Shown: positions 21,279-31,402 of the stretch, piece by piece
Numbering within the stretch: the first letter of the stretch is position 1
Layout: each line of letters starts with the position of its first letter
Assembly (NCBI GenBank): GCA_038993745.2
Contig: CP160629.1
Coordinates: 558,001 to 622,000, forward strand
DNA length: 64,000 bases
From: Aliivibrio fischeri
Lineage (GTDB): Bacteria; Pseudomonadota; Gammaproteobacteria; Enterobacterales; Vibrionaceae
Direction of reading: 5' to 3'
Notes under the pieces: generated by a model
The model's input: the letters and a program-made list of their open reading frames with translations, nothing else
Told to the model about the DNA's origin: nothing
Database searches by the model: none
Made by a program: the position numbers and the translations under genes

Positions 21279-21355
21279 GCGCTAGTAGCTCAGCTGGATA
21301 GAGTACCTGGCTACGAACCAGGCGGTCAGAGGTTCGAATCCTCTCTGGCGCACCA
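21279..21355 (+). tRNA. tRNA-Arg(ACG), copy 2
   Basis: Identical to copy 1. The spacer before it is the same as the one before copy 1, so Ser-Arg was duplicated as a unit. Confidence 0.97.
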
Positions 21356-21422
21356 TTATTTCTTTTTGTAGTCATTTATTAGTGACAATAAAAGATTACA
21401 AAGACAATCAGAATTAAAGTGT

Positions 21423-21499
21423 GCGCTAGTAGCTCAGCTGGATAGAGTACCTGGCTACGAACCAGGCGGTCAGAGGTTCGAATCCTCTCTGGCGCACCA
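21423..21499 (+). tRNA. tRNA-Arg(ACG), copy 3
   Basis: Identical 77-nt copy within the 144-bp array. Confidence 0.97.
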
Positions 21500-21566
21500 T
21501 TATTTCTTTTTGTAGTCATTTATTGGCGACAATAGAAGATTACAAAGACAATTAGAATTAAAGTGT

Positions 21567-21643
21567 GCGCTAGTAGCTCAGCTGGATAGAGTACCTGGCT
21601 ACGAACCAGGCGGTCAGAGGTTCGAATCCTCTCTGGCGCACCA
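21567..21643 (+). tRNA. tRNA-Arg(ACG), copy 4
   Basis: Identical 77-nt copy. The spacer before it differs from its neighbours at a few bases. Confidence 0.97.
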
Positions 21644-21710
21644 TTATTTCTTTTTGTAGTCATTTATTGGTGACAATAAAAGATTACAAAGACAATCAGA
21701 ATTAAAGTGT

Positions 21711-21787
21711 GCGCTAGTAGCTCAGCTGGATAGAGTACCTGGCTACGAACCAGGCGGTCAGAGGTTCGAATCCTCTCTGGCGCACCA
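21711..21787 (+). tRNA. tRNA-Arg(ACG), copy 5
   Basis: Identical 77-nt copy within the array. Confidence 0.97.
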
Positions 21788-21854
21788 TTATTTCTTTTTG
21801 TAGTCATTTATTGGTGACAATAAAAGATTACAAAGACAATCAGAATTAAAGTGT

Positions 21855-21931
21855 GCGCTAGTAGCTCAGCTGGATAGAGTACCTGGCTACGAACCAGGCG
21901 GTCAGAGGTTCGAATCCTCTCTGGCGCACCA
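21855..21931 (+). tRNA. tRNA-Arg(ACG), copy 6
   Basis: Identical 77-nt copy within the array. Confidence 0.97.
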
Positions 21932-21995
21932 TTATTTCTTTTTGTAGTCATTTGTTGGCGACAATAAAAGATTACAAAGACAATCAGAATTCTGT

Positions 21996-22072
21996 GCGCT
22001 AGTAGCTCAGCTGGATAGAGTACCTGGCTACGAACCAGGCGGTCAGAGGTTCGAATCCTCTCTGGCGCACCA
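21996..22072 (+). tRNA. tRNA-Arg(ACG), copy 7
   Basis: Last identical copy. Its upstream spacer is 3 bp shorter and ends differently, and the operon terminator follows it. Confidence 0.97.
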
Positions 22073-22083
22073 TTCTTTAAAAG

Positions 22084-22105
22084 AACCCGATCATTTGATC
22101 GGGTT
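22084..22105 (+). terminator. Terminator of the tRNA cluster
   Basis: AACCCGATCA-TT-TGATCGGGTT followed by TTTTT, 11 bp past the last tRNA. Confidence 0.9.
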
Positions 22106-22184
22106 TTTTTATGTCTGAAAGATAAGTAGTTAATCAAATTGGTTGTTTTTAAATCGATTGATTTATTCGTTATTGTTAGGTAAC

Positions 22185-22198
22185 TTGATTGTAATCAG
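22185..22198. promoter_or_regulatory. FNR-like site upstream of oadGAB
   Basis: TTGAT-TGTA-ATCAG, one mismatch from the FNR pattern TTGAT-N4-ATCAA, with flanks AAC/GTT extending the symmetry. It lies about 95 bp before the predicted -35. It is otherwise the only notable signal in the gene-free stretch 22106-22280. Confidence 0.4.
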
Positions 22199-22280
22199 GT
22201 TATTTTAAAGAGAAAAGTGGCAGTGTATGGATATAACTCGCCATGATCTTCTTTTTTAAAAAGATTTCGTTGATTCATAT

Positions 22281-22308
22281 TTGACAAATATATTCATGAC
22301 GAGATAAT
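22281..22308 (+). promoter_or_regulatory. Predicted promoter of oadGAB
   Basis: TTGACA (22281-22286), 16-bp spacer, GATAAT (22303-22308). It would give a leader of about 80 nt before oadG. Confidence 0.6.
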
Positions 22309-22396
22309 TGATCCTTCTTTTTAGAATAAAAGAACCATTTTTGTATAAATTTCATACTAAATTTTACATTGTCACTATCATCAAAAGGGAAGCAAG

Positions 22397-22648
22397 ATGA
22401 CAGACATTGGAAGTCTATTATGGGAAGCAGCTACGCTCATGCTTACAGGTATGTGCGTTGTGTTTGCATTCCTAACCATCCTAGTTTATCTAGTTCAACT
22501 CATGTCAAAACTATTGCCTGTGGAGCTACCTCCAAAGCAAGCATTAGCTGTTCAAAAAGTTCAGAATCCCGATCAAACAACAGTGCAGCCTCAGATAATT
22601 GCTGCAATTTCTGCTGCGGTTAAATTACACCGCGAAAAGAATAAATAA
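22397..22648 (+). CDS. oadG: Oxaloacetate decarboxylase gamma subunit
   Basis: An 83-residue small membrane subunit with one N-terminal transmembrane helix (about 12-36, MLTGMCVVFAFLTILVYLV) and a polar tail. By family it anchors the alpha subunit to the beta pump and helps bind zinc. It is first in oadGAB, 36 bp before oadA. Identification rests mainly on size, topology and operon position. Confidence 0.9.
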   Translation: MTDIGSLLWEAATLMLTGMCVVFAFLTILVYLVQLMSKLLPVELPPKQALAVQKVQNPDQTTVQPQIIAAISAAVKLHREKNK

Positions 22649-22684
22649 CTGTTTTAGGAAAATTATTACAAGGAGTTTGTAAGC

Positions 22685-24472
22685 ATGTCTAAACCACTTT
22701 CTATCACTGATGTGGTACTTCGTGACGCCCATCAATCACTATTTGCAACACGTATGCGTGTTGAAGATATGTTACCGATTGCAGAACAGTTGGATAAAAT
22801 TGGTTATTGGTCTCTAGAAACTTGGGGAGGCGCAACATTCGATTCTTGTATTCGTTATCTAGGAGAAGATCCGTGGGAGCGTTTACGATTATTAAAAAAA
22901 GCCATGCCTAATACACCAATGCAAATGCTTCTACGTGGTCAAAACTTATTAGGTTATCGTCACTATGCCGATGATGTAGTTGAGAAGTTTGTTGAACGAG
23001 CACATGCAAATGGAATGGATGTATTCCGTATTTTTGATGCAATGAACGATGTAAGAAACTTTCAAAAAGCGGTAAAAGCAACAATCGACGTGGGCGCTCA
23101 TGCACAAGGTACGCTTTCATACACAACAAGTCCTGTTCATAATACCGATACTTGGGTCGATTTAGCCAAACGTCTAGAAGATTTAGGTTGTCACTCACTA
23201 TGTATAAAAGACATGTCAGGTTTGCTTAAGCCTTATGAAGCTGAAGAGTTAATCACTCGAATTAAGACGTCTTGTGATGTGCCTTTAGCTCTGCATAGTC
23301 ATGCAACAACTGGGCTTTCTACCGCAACAGCAATTAAAGCAGTAGAAGCTGGTATTGATATTCTTGATACGGCCATTTCTTCAATGAGTCAAACTTATGG
23401 TCATACACCAACAGAAACCGTTGTTGCTATGTTAGAAGAAACCGGACGTGATACTAATCTGAAATTAGATCAATTAGCACCTATTGCTAGTTATTTCCGA
23501 GAAGTTCGTAAGAAATATGCAAAATTTGAAGGTCAACTAAAAGGGGTTGATTCACGAATTCTTATTGCTCAAGTTCCGGGTGGTATGCTGACTAATATGG
23601 AAAGCCAACTTAAAGAGCAAGGTGCTGCTGATAAGATGGATGAAGTTTTAGCAGAAATCCCTAAAGTGCGTAAAGATCTTGGTTATATTCCACTAGTAAC
23701 GCCAACTTCTCAAATTGTGGGAACACAAGCGGTGATTAATGTTCTTACTGGAGAGCGTTATAAGAGCATAACAAAAGAAACTGCTGGTGTACTGAAAGGG
23801 GAATACGGTGCAGCCCCTGCTGAGGTTAATGCTGAGCTACAAGCTCGAGTTCTTGATGGTAAAGAAGCGGTAACTTGTCGTCCTGCTGATCTTTTAAAAG
23901 CGGAACTTTATACATTAACTGATGAGTTACTGGAAAAAGCGAAAGAAGAGAATATTGAACTTGCTGAGCAACAGGTTGATGATGTTTTAACTTATGCATT
24001 ATTCCCTCAAGTTGGTTTGAAATTCCTTAAAAACCGTAATAATCCAGAAGCATTTGAACCCGCTCCAGGTACTGAAAAAGAAGCTGAGCAGGAAGAGGTC
24101 AAAGTCTCTGCGGCTAAAGGCAGTGTTGAAGCCTATAGCGTAAAAGTGGATGGGCAAGTATATAACGTTGAAGTTGGTCCTCAGGGCGTTATCTCTTCTG
24201 TTGAACAAATTTCAGCGCAAGCTGCTCCAGTTCAATCACCGCAACTTTCTGCAATGGATGCTGAATCTGTTGATGCTCCATTGGCAGGCAATATCTTTAA
24301 GGTATTAGTGCAAGCAGGTGCAGAAGTTGTTGAAGGTGATGTATTACTTATTCTTGAAGCAATGAAAATGGAAACAGAAATCAAAGCTTCACGTAGTGGT
24401 ACAGTGCAAGATATTTTAACTAAAGAAGGTGATGCGGTTACTGTTGGTACACCGTTACTTTCTCTAGCGTAG
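22685..24472 (+). CDS. oadA: Oxaloacetate decarboxylase alpha subunit (biotin carboxyltransferase)
   Basis: A 595-residue peripheral subunit that moves the carboxyl group of oxaloacetate to biotin. The N-terminal carboxyltransferase barrel has [11 protein letters not shown] and the metal histidines in LHSHATTG. A conserved carboxylase region follows, then a C-terminal biotinyl domain with the lysine in EAMKMETE near residue 562. A linker of about 60 residues replaces the long Pro/Ala linker of some relatives. GGAG lies 8 bp before the ATG. It works with OadB to pump sodium during citrate or oxaloacetate use. Confidence 0.96.
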   Translation: MSKPLSITDVVLRDAHQSLFATRMRVEDMLPIAEQLDKIGYWSLETWGGATFDSCIRYLGEDPWERLRLLKKAMPNTPMQMLLRGQNLLGYRHYADDVVEKFVERAHANGMDVFRIFDAMNDVRNFQKAVKATIDVGAHAQGTLSYTTSPVHNTDTWVDLAKRLEDLGCHSLCIKDMSGLLKPYEAEELITRIKTSCDVPLALHSHATTGLSTATAIKAVEAGIDILDTAISSMSQTYGHTPTETVVAMLEETGRDTNLKLDQLAPIASYFREVRKKYAKFEGQLKGVDSRILIAQVPGGMLTNMESQLKEQGAADKMDEVLAEIPKVRKDLGYIPLVTPTSQIVGTQAVINVLTGERYKSITKETAGVLKGEYGAAPAEVNAELQARVLDGKEAVTCRPADLLKAELYTLTDELLEKAKEENIELAEQQVDDVLTYALFPQVGLKFLKNRNNPEAFEPAPGTEKEAEQEEVKVSAAKGSVEAYSVKVDGQVYNVEVGPQGVISSVEQISAQAAPVQSPQLSAMDAESVDAPLAGNIFKVLVQAGAEVVEGDVLLILEAMKMETEIKASRSGTVQDILTKEGDAVTVGTPLLSLA

Positions 24473-24487
24473 ATGTAGGTATAAAAC

Positions 24488-25618
24488 ATGGATGGTTTAT
24501 TAACATTATGGAATGAAACAGCCATTGCCAATTTTAAGTTTGAGCAACTTATTATGATGGCTGTGGGTTGTGGTTTGCTCTTCTTAGCAATAAAAAAAGG
24601 GTTTGAGCCGCTATTATTATTACCTATTGGATTTGGTGCAATTTTAGCAAACATTCCTAATGCAGGTTTTACAGATCCTGGCGGACTGCTTTACTACGTT
24701 TATTACGTAGGGATTGAAACAGGAATATTCCCGTTACTTATCTTTATGGGCGTAGGAGCGATGACGGACTTTGGTGCCTTAATTGCTAACCCTAAAACAT
24801 TATGGTTAGGCGCAGCTGCTCAAGTCGGTATTTTTGCCACGTTGTTTGGTGCAATTTTACTTAACTATGTACCAGGAATGGAGTTTACACTAGCTGACGC
24901 TTCTTCCATTGCGATTATTGGTGGAGCCGATGGTCCAACGGCAATCTTTTTGTCTAGCCAGTTATCACCAGACCTATTAGGTGCAATAGCGGTTGCTGCC
25001 TATAGCTATATGGCATTAGTGCCTATTATCCAGCCACCAATTATGAAAGCACTGACGACACCTGAAGAGCGCCAAATTAAAATGGCTCAATTGCGTCATG
25101 TTGGTAAAGCTGAGAAGATACTATTTCCATTAGCGGTATTATTAATGACTATTTTATTCTTACCATCTGCGACGCCACTTGTTGGTATGTTTTGCTTAGG
25201 TAATTTAATGAAAGAGTCTGGTGTGGTTGATCGTTTATCAAGTACTGCTCAAAATGAATTAATTAATATTGTTACGATCTTCTTAGGGCTAGGTGTTGGA
25301 TCTAAGCTAAAAGCGGATACCTTCTTAAATGTAGAGACATTAGGTATTTTGGCTCTTGGTGCTGTTGCTTTTAGTATTGGTACAGCAGGTGGTGTCATTA
25401 TGGCTAAGGTTCTTAATAAGTTCTCGAAAGAAGATATTAACCCATTAATCGGTGCAGCAGGTGTATCTGCCGTTCCAATGGCGGCTCGTGTGGTTAATAA
25501 AGTTGGTCTTGAGGCTAATCCTCAAAACTTCTTGTTAATGCATGCTATGGGGCCAAACGTAGCGGGTGTGCTTGGTTCTGCTGTTGCTGCAGGTATACTT
25601 CTTGCGCTAGTTGGTTAA
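24488..25618 (+). CDS. oadB: Oxaloacetate decarboxylase beta subunit (sodium pump)
   Basis: A 376-residue inner-membrane protein with about nine hydrophobic segments. It decarboxylates carboxybiotin and couples this to sodium export. Conserved family regions include [26 protein letters not shown] (holding the sodium-linked aspartate) and [12 protein letters not shown] near the C-terminus. It lies 15 bp after oadA and is last in the operon, followed by a terminator. A methylmalonyl- or glutaconyl-CoA decarboxylase beta subunit is the alternative, but the oadA partner fits oxaloacetate. Confidence 0.95.
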   Translation: MDGLLTLWNETAIANFKFEQLIMMAVGCGLLFLAIKKGFEPLLLLPIGFGAILANIPNAGFTDPGGLLYYVYYVGIETGIFPLLIFMGVGAMTDFGALIANPKTLWLGAAAQVGIFATLFGAILLNYVPGMEFTLADASSIAIIGGADGPTAIFLSSQLSPDLLGAIAVAAYSYMALVPIIQPPIMKALTTPEERQIKMAQLRHVGKAEKILFPLAVLLMTILFLPSATPLVGMFCLGNLMKESGVVDRLSSTAQNELINIVTIFLGLGVGSKLKADTFLNVETLGILALGAVAFSIGTAGGVIMAKVLNKFSKEDINPLIGAAGVSAVPMAARVVNKVGLEANPQNFLLMHAMGPNVAGVLGSAVAAGILLALVG

Positions 25619-25639
25619 TTTTGAACAAAACCTAACAAT

Positions 25640-25663
25640 AAAAGGGTGCTGATGCGCCCTTTT
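25640..25663 (+). terminator. Terminator of oadGAB
   Basis: AAAAGGGTGC-TGAT-GCGCCCTTTT with one wobble pair, then a T-run. Confidence 0.88.
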
Positions 25664-25714
25664 TTATTTTATGCTTACTGTTATCTTAGTATTTATAATG
25701 GAATAAATTCAATC

Positions 25715-26146
25715 ATGTTTGATTGGTTTAATGCAGATTCTGCATTATGGGTATTATTTAGCTCTGGCTTTTTAAGTGCGACTTTATTACCAGGCGCTTC
25801 TGAAGCGAGTCTAATCGCAACATTGCAATTAAATAGCTTTTCTACATGGCTTGTTGTTTTTGTTGCAACGCTAGGCAATACATTAGGTGGAATAACAAAC
25901 TATTGGCTTGGTTTATTACTTCCTGATAAAACTTCTTCGCAGAAACACGGTCATAAAGCCATTCAATGGATTAAAAAATATGGCTATTGGACATTATTAT
26001 TTAGTTGGTTACCAATCATTGGCGATCCCCTTTGTTTAGCTGCCGGGTGGTTAAGGATGCGATTTTGGCCATGTATTTTTTTAATTGGGGTTGGTAAAGC
26101 GGCGCGATATGCCTTGCTATCGCTTGCAGTAAACGGGATTTTATAG
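25715..26146 (+). CDS. YqaA-like DedA/VTT-family inner-membrane protein
   Basis: A 143-residue integral membrane protein, matching E. coli YqaA (142) in length. It contains the re-entrant-type motif LLPGASEASLIA near residue 25 and GNTLGGITNYWLG near 55. The C-terminal half has WLPIIGDPLCLAAGWLRM. DedA/VTT relatives help move lipids across membranes, but YqaA itself has no settled role. I start at ATG 25715, since the longer open frame begins inside the oadB terminator. It is 9 bp before the M16 peptidase gene, so the two are probably cotranscribed. Confidence 0.85.
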   Translation: MFDWFNADSALWVLFSSGFLSATLLPGASEASLIATLQLNSFSTWLVVFVATLGNTLGGITNYWLGLLLPDKTSSQKHGHKAIQWIKKYGYWTLLFSWLPIIGDPLCLAAGWLRMRFWPCIFLIGVGKAARYALLSLAVNGIL

Positions 26147-26155
26147 GACATAAGA

Positions 26156-29008
26156 ATGAAAAAAATATTAAGCCTTTCAATTGTTTTGGCGCTTGCAGGT
26201 TGCAGTAAATCTGAATTTGAAGCTCCGAAAGCGACTGATTTACCAAAAGGGGTGACCCTTGTTGAGCAAGTTTTACCTAAAGAAGGCTCAACGGTTATCC
26301 CTTATCAAAAATACACGCTAGATAATGGTTTGACTGTCATTCTTAGTCCAGACCACTCTGATCCGCTTGTTCATGTTGATGTGACTTATCATGTTGGTTC
26401 TGCTCGAGAAGAAATCGGTAAATCAGGTTTTGCTCACTTCTTTGAACATATGATGTTCCAAGGTTCAGAGAATGTGGGTGATCAACAACACTTTAAAATT
26501 ATTACTGAAGCGGGTGGTACATTAAACGGTACAACCAATCGTGATCGCACTAATTACTTTGAAACCGTGCCTGCAAATCAACTTGAAAAGATGTTATGGC
26601 TAGAATCTGATCGTATGGGATTCTTGATTGATGCTGTATCTCAAAAGAAATTTGAAATTCAGCGCAGTACGGTGAAAAACGAACGTGGACAAAATTACGA
26701 TAATCGTCCATATGGCTTAATTTATGAAAAAATGGGCGAAGCATTATTCCCACAAGGTCATCCGTATTCATGGCAAACCATAGGTTATGTAGAGGACTTA
26801 GATCGCGTTGATGTTAATGATCTAAAAGCTTTTTTCTTACGTTGGTATGGTCCTAATAATGCCGTCATTACCATTGGTGGTGATTTAGATAGTAAGCAAA
26901 CACTTGAATGGGTGAATAAATACTTTGGTTCGATCCCACGAGGACCAGAAGTTGAGAATGCACCTAAGCAACCTGTGACATTAAAAGAAAACCGTTACAT
27001 CACATTAGAAGATCGTATTCAGCAACCAATGGTAATGATTGGTTGGCCAACAACGTATCGTGGTGAAGAAACCGAAGCTAGCCTTGATATGCTGGCAACA
27101 TTACTAGGTGATGGTAAAACGAGTCTCTTATACCAAGAGTTAGTAAAAACTGGCAAAGTAGTAGATGCAGGCGCTTTCCATGACTGTGCTGAGTTATCTT
27201 GTACCATGTATGTGTACGCCATGACCGATTCTGGTAAAAATAATGACCTATCTACCGCATATAAAGAGGTCATGGATGTACTTGAAAAATTTGATAAAGA
27301 AGGGGTATCCAAGGCAGACCTAGAAGAAGTTCAAGGTAGTGCTGAAGCTGGAGCCATCTTTGGTTTACAATCGGTTTCAGGAAAAGTATCTCAACTTGCT
27401 TCTAATGAAACCTTTTATGGCAACCCAAATCAGTTAGAAAAACAATTAGCTGAGTTAAAAGCGGTTACACCAGAGAAAGTATCCCAAGCATTTGACACTT
27501 ATATGGCTAACAAATATAAGGTTACTTTAAGTGTTGTACCTAAAGGAAAAACACAGTTAGAAGTTCAAAAGCCAAATTTTGTAACGCCAAAGCGAGATCT
27601 TCCTGAATACAAAAAAATTGATGAAAATAGTTTAGATGTTCGTAGAGCTGTTGATGATTTTGATCGCTCAATTATGCCTCAACCATCAAAAGGCGTAACC
27701 GCTAAAGCACCTGATATTTACCGTGCTAATTTAAATAATGGTATTGAAGTTCTGGGAACTGAAGCGATTGAAACACCTACAATTCAATTACAAATAGCAA
27801 TTCCAGCAGGTAATCGCTACGTACCGAAAGGGAAAGAAGGGTTAGCGTCGTTAACTGCTGCAATGATGGAAGAAGGTACAACGACATCTTCCTCTGAAGA
27901 GTTACAAAAGAAATTGGATAAATTAGGTAGTTCTGTATCGTTTAATTCGGGTAGCTACACAACGACGATATCGGTGGCGTCGTTAACAAAAAATATCGAT
28001 CAGACCTTAGCTATCGTAGATGAAATGTTGTTTGAACCCGCGTTTGAGCAAGCTGATTTTGACCGTTTACAAAAGCAAGCTGTTGAAGGGCTTGTATATG
28101 AACATCAAAGACCATCTTGGTTAGCATCACAAGCAACTCGTGAAATTTTGTTCAAAGGGACGATTTTTGATCGCTCGCCAGATGGTTCATTAGCATCAGT
28201 TCAAGCTCTGACGTTAGATGATGTTAAAGCTTTCTATAAGCAAACCTACACGCCGATTGGTACTCAAATTGTGTCAGTTGGTGATATTAATAAATCAGAT
28301 TTGATAAACAAATTAGCGTTTTTATCTGATTGGAAGGGAGAAACACCTGAAATTTTAGCACCGCAACGCTTACCAACTTTAAACGAGCAAAAAATTTATT
28401 TGGTTAATAAACCAAATGCACCTCAAAGCGTGGTTCGTTTTGTTCGACAAGGTATGCCGTTTGATGCAACAGGTGAACTGTATCAAACACAGCTAGCTAA
28501 TTTTAATTTAGGTGGAAACTTTAATAGCCGAATTAATCAGAACCTACGTGAAGATAAAGGCTACACTTATGGAGCTGGTGGCTACTTAATGGGTAATAAA
28601 GAGATCGGAATGTCGATTTTTTATGCGCAAGTAAGAGCCGATGTGACTGTTGAATCAATTAAAGAATTTATTTCTGAAATGGATAAATTCAAAAAAGATG
28701 GAATGACAGTTGATGAACTGAATTTTATGCGCTTAGCCGTAGGGCAACAAGATGCATTAAAGTATGAAACTCCGGGCCAAAAAGCACGCTTACTTGGCAA
28801 AATACTGACGTATTCATTGGATGATGATTTCATTGATGAACAAAATGAACTTATTGAGACGCTAGGTCGAGATAAGTTGAACTCATTAGCGGCTAAATGG
28901 TTCGATCCTGCACAGTATCAAATTGTTGTGGTTGGTGATGAAAAAGAACTATTACCTAAATTGAAATCACTAGGTATTCCTGTTGAAGTGATGACAGTGA
29001 AAAAGTAA
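26156..29008 (+). CDS. M16-family zinc metallopeptidase, lipoprotein
   Basis: A 950-residue periplasmic protein anchored as a lipoprotein. The signal peptide ends in LALAGC with Cys16. The zinc motif HFFEH is at 94-98, with the downstream family glutamate in NERGQNYD. Two M16 halves are present, about 45-490 and 520-950; the second lacks HxxEH and is the usual inactive partner. The organisation resembles PqqL-like or pitrilysin-like enzymes that form a clamshell around peptides. The substrate is unknown. It shares the transcript of the preceding YqaA-like gene. Confidence 0.92.
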   Translation: MKKILSLSIVLALAGCSKSEFEAPKATDLPKGVTLVEQVLPKEGSTVIPYQKYTLDNGLTVILSPDHSDPLVHVDVTYHVGSAREEIGKSGFAHFFEHMMFQGSENVGDQQHFKIITEAGGTLNGTTNRDRTNYFETVPANQLEKMLWLESDRMGFLIDAVSQKKFEIQRSTVKNERGQNYDNRPYGLIYEKMGEALFPQGHPYSWQTIGYVEDLDRVDVNDLKAFFLRWYGPNNAVITIGGDLDSKQTLEWVNKYFGSIPRGPEVENAPKQPVTLKENRYITLEDRIQQPMVMIGWPTTYRGEETEASLDMLATLLGDGKTSLLYQELVKTGKVVDAGAFHDCAELSCTMYVYAMTDSGKNNDLSTAYKEVMDVLEKFDKEGVSKADLEEVQGSAEAGAIFGLQSVSGKVSQLASNETFYGNPNQLEKQLAELKAVTPEKVSQAFDTYMANKYKVTLSVVPKGKTQLEVQKPNFVTPKRDLPEYKKIDENSLDVRRAVDDFDRSIMPQPSKGVTAKAPDIYRANLNNGIEVLGTEAIETPTIQLQIAIPAGNRYVPKGKEGLASLTAAMMEEGTTTSSSEELQKKLDKLGSSVSFNSGSYTTTISVASLTKNIDQTLAIVDEMLFEPAFEQADFDRLQKQAVEGLVYEHQRPSWLASQATREILFKGTIFDRSPDGSLASVQALTLDDVKAFYKQTYTPIGTQIVSVGDINKSDLINKLAFLSDWKGETPEILAPQRLPTLNEQKIYLVNKPNAPQSVVRFVRQGMPFDATGELYQTQLANFNLGGNFNSRINQNLREDKGYTYGAGGYLMGNKEIGMSIFYAQVRADVTVESIKEFISEMDKFKKDGMTVDELNFMRLAVGQQDALKYETPGQKARLLGKILTYSLDDDFIDEQNELIETLGRDKLNSLAAKWFDPAQYQIVVVGDEKELLPKLKSLGIPVEVMTVKK

Positions 29009-29139
29009 TAACACTTAGAAAGACGGCAATAAGTAGTATTTATTGCCGTTTTTTCGTATCCAACTATCGATAAAATTTGTTAGTATCCATGACATAAATC
29101 AACATAATAATGTTGTTACCTCAATAGCGAGATTGTATT

Positions 29140-30705
29140 TTGACCGAATTTATCAACCGATTACAGAAAGTCGCTTCCAATCCTAACGCCTTTAAAAAAA
29201 CAGGCCGAGGAATTGAAAGAGAAACGCTTCGATTCACTTCAGGAGCGTCACTTTCAACTAAGCCACACCCAGAAGGCGTAGGTTCAGCATTAACACATAA
29301 ATACATCACAACAGATTTTGCAGAATCATTATTAGAGTTTATTACTCCAGTATCAAATGATGTTGATACCGTATTAAAGCAACTAGAAGATGTACACCAC
29401 TATACGGTTTCTCACATGGGAGACGAAAAACTATGGCCACTTTCAATGCCATGTTTTGTTACTCATGATGACGATATTACGTTAGCTCAATACGGTGAAT
29501 CGAACGTAGGTAAACTGAAAACAACTTATCGTGAAGGCCTAAAGCGTCGTTACGGTAGCGTGATGCAAGTGATTTCTGGCGTACATTTTAATTTTTCATT
29601 TTCAACAGAGTTTTGGGATGAATTATTTGGTGAACAATCAGAAGACCAAAGAAAAGAATCGGTATCAGATGCTTATTTTGCATTAATTCGAAACTACTAC
29701 CGTTTTGGTTGGTTAATTCCTTATTTCTTTGGTGCTTCACCGGCATTATGTAGCTCATTTATTCAAGGTCGTGAAACCTCTATGGACTTTGAATCCTTAG
29801 GTAAGACTTATTACTTACCTTATGCTACATCATTACGTCTGAGTGATTTGGGCTATACCAATGATGCTCAAAGTAATCTAAAAATTAGCCTGAACAGCGT
29901 TAATGAATATGTTGATGGTTTAAATAAAGCCATTCGAACACCATCAGAAGAGTTCGCTAAAATAGGTTTAAAAGAAGGTGATAAACATATTCAGTTGAAC
30001 TCAAATGTTCTTCAAATTGAAAATGAACTTTATGCTCCAATTCGCCCAAAACGAGTGACAAAAAGTGGCGAAAGACCTTCTGAAGCACTAGAAAGAGACG
30101 GGGTTGAGTACATTGAAGTTCGTTCTTTAGATGTAAACCCGTACAGTCCAATTGGTGTTAATGAAGATCAAGTTCGCTTCTTAGATATGTTCTTAACTTG
30201 GACTGTTCTGAGTGACTCTGCACCAATGAATGACAGTGAAATGGCTTGTTGGAAAGACAACTGGAATAAGATCATTGAAAAAGGTCGTAAACCGGGGTTA
30301 GAACTAAAAATTGGTTGCCAAGGTGAACGATTAACTCAAAAAGCATGGGCTGAAAGAGTATTTGAAGATTTGCTGGTTATCGCAAAAGAAATGGATCGCG
30401 TTAACGGCGATGACGCTTATCAACAGACTCATAAACGCCTAAGTGCAATGATTGATGATCCTGAGTTAACGATTTCAGGTCGTCTATTGGCTGAAACAAA
30501 AGCCGCTGGCGGTATCGGTGTGATTGGTTGTAAATTGGCGGTAGAGCATCGTGAAACACACTTAGCTCATCAATATCGTTTTTATACTAAGCAAGAGTTA
30601 GATGCTGAAGTTGAACGTTCAGTTCAGGCACAAAAAGAAATTGAAGCGAATGATAAGCTTTCTTTTTCTGAATATTTAGAAGAATACTTCAGTTATTTGA
30701 AGTGA
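29140..30705 (+). CDS. gshA: Glutamate-cysteine ligase
   Basis: A 521-residue cytosolic ATP-dependent ligase, first step of glutathione synthesis. It belongs to the gammaproteobacterial GshA type: [10 protein letters not shown] near residue 22, [13 protein letters not shown] near 52, [12 protein letters not shown] near 143 and [17 protein letters not shown] near 325. The start is TTG 29140, as homology begins at once with FINRLQKV. It lies ahead of an SLT-like lipoprotein gene and luxS, the usual vibrio order. A terminator follows at 30725-30753. Confidence 0.95.
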   Translation: MTEFINRLQKVASNPNAFKKTGRGIERETLRFTSGASLSTKPHPEGVGSALTHKYITTDFAESLLEFITPVSNDVDTVLKQLEDVHHYTVSHMGDEKLWPLSMPCFVTHDDDITLAQYGESNVGKLKTTYREGLKRRYGSVMQVISGVHFNFSFSTEFWDELFGEQSEDQRKESVSDAYFALIRNYYRFGWLIPYFFGASPALCSSFIQGRETSMDFESLGKTYYLPYATSLRLSDLGYTNDAQSNLKISLNSVNEYVDGLNKAIRTPSEEFAKIGLKEGDKHIQLNSNVLQIENELYAPIRPKRVTKSGERPSEALERDGVEYIEVRSLDVNPYSPIGVNEDQVRFLDMFLTWTVLSDSAPMNDSEMACWKDNWNKIIEKGRKPGLELKIGCQGERLTQKAWAERVFEDLLVIAKEMDRVNGDDAYQQTHKRLSAMIDDPELTISGRLLAETKAAGGIGVIGCKLAVEHRETHLAHQYRFYTKQELDAEVERSVQAQKEIEANDKLSFSEYLEEYFSYLK

Positions 30706-30724
30706 TACTTACGAAGAAATATCT

Positions 30725-30753
30725 AGCACTGTTATTCTATGGGTAGCAGTGCT
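30725..30753 (+). terminator. Terminator of gshA
   Basis: AGCACTG/CAGTGCT stem and a run of eight Ts, between gshA and the lipoprotein gene. Confidence 0.75.
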
Positions 30754-30771
30754 TTTTTTTGAGAAAAATTG

Positions 30772-31371
30772 ATGAAATATAAACTTCCACTTACCGCTAT
30801 AGCATTATTAGGATTATCAGGGTGTGCGACGGCACCACCAACCAAACAGGATAATCTATGTGATATTTTCCGTGAAAAAAGCGGATGGTATGACGATGCT
30901 AAAGATATGACTGAAGAGTATGGTACGCCGATAAATGTAGCTATGGCTATTATGAAACAAGAGAGTAGCTTTAGAGCAACGGTGCGTCCACCTCGAACCA
31001 AATTACTTGGTTTTATACCATGGAGTCGTCCAAGTTCAGCTTATGGTTACGCACAAGCTCAGGACCCTGTATGGGGAGAATATGAAGATGAAACGGGCGG
31101 TGGTTCTCGTAGTAGCTTTGATGATGCAATCATGTTCATCGGTTGGTACACTGACGGTTCCCAAAAGCAGTTAGGGATTTCTAAGTGGGATCCATATAAC
31201 CAATATTTGGCGTACCATGAAGGTCGCGGTGGTTTTAAACGCAAAAGCTACAAAAATAAACCACAATTGATTAAGATAGCTCGTAAGGTTGAATCTCAAG
31301 CCAAAACTTATGGTTGGCAACTAAAGCAATGTAAGGCTGAGCTAGAGAGACAAAGCAGTTGGTGGTGGTAA
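30772..31371 (+). CDS. Lipoprotein with lytic-transglycosylase (SLT-like) fold
   Basis: A 199-residue predicted lipoprotein. The signal peptide ends in LLGLSGC, then a domain with a putative catalytic glutamate in IMKQESSFRA near residue 64. AYGYAQAQDPVWGEY near 83 and LAYHEGRGGF near 145 follow, as in soluble lytic transglycosylases. It would cut peptidoglycan glycan strands from the periplasmic face of the outer membrane. I use ATG 30772; the TTG just before it is also in frame. It is 31 bp before luxS. The enzyme class is inferred from motifs. Confidence 0.85.
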   Translation: MKYKLPLTAIALLGLSGCATAPPTKQDNLCDIFREKSGWYDDAKDMTEEYGTPINVAMAIMKQESSFRATVRPPRTKLLGFIPWSRPSSAYGYAQAQDPVWGEYEDETGGGSRSSFDDAIMFIGWYTDGSQKQLGISKWDPYNQYLAYHEGRGGFKRKSYKNKPQLIKIARKVESQAKTYGWQLKQCKAELERQSSWWW

Positions 31372-31402
31372 GCCATCATTTATAACTTTAAAGGATTAAA
31401 AT

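Larger units (their letters stand above)
21279..22072 (+). repeat. Tandem 144-bp tRNA-Arg units
   Basis: Six tRNA-Arg copies start at 21279, 21423, 21567, 21711, 21855 and 21996. The period is 144 bp (141 for the last). Spacers of about 67 bp are nearly identical, and each can fold TTTGTAGTCA...TGAC...TACAAA. Spread by unequal recombination is likely. Confidence 0.9.

Noticed and set aside
20874..22072. Evenly spaced repeats resembling a CRISPR array
   Set aside because: The repeats are tRNA genes, the spacers are nearly identical to each other, and no cas genes are near.
21808..22137. Minus-strand open frame repeating PERIRTSDRLVRSQ
   Set aside because: It is the antisense of the tRNA-Arg genes, a well-known spurious ORF, with no ribosome site.
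24232..24654. 140-residue minus-strand ORF over the oadA-oadB junction
   Set aside because: It is antisense to conserved biotinyl and OadB coding sequence and has no recognisable domain.
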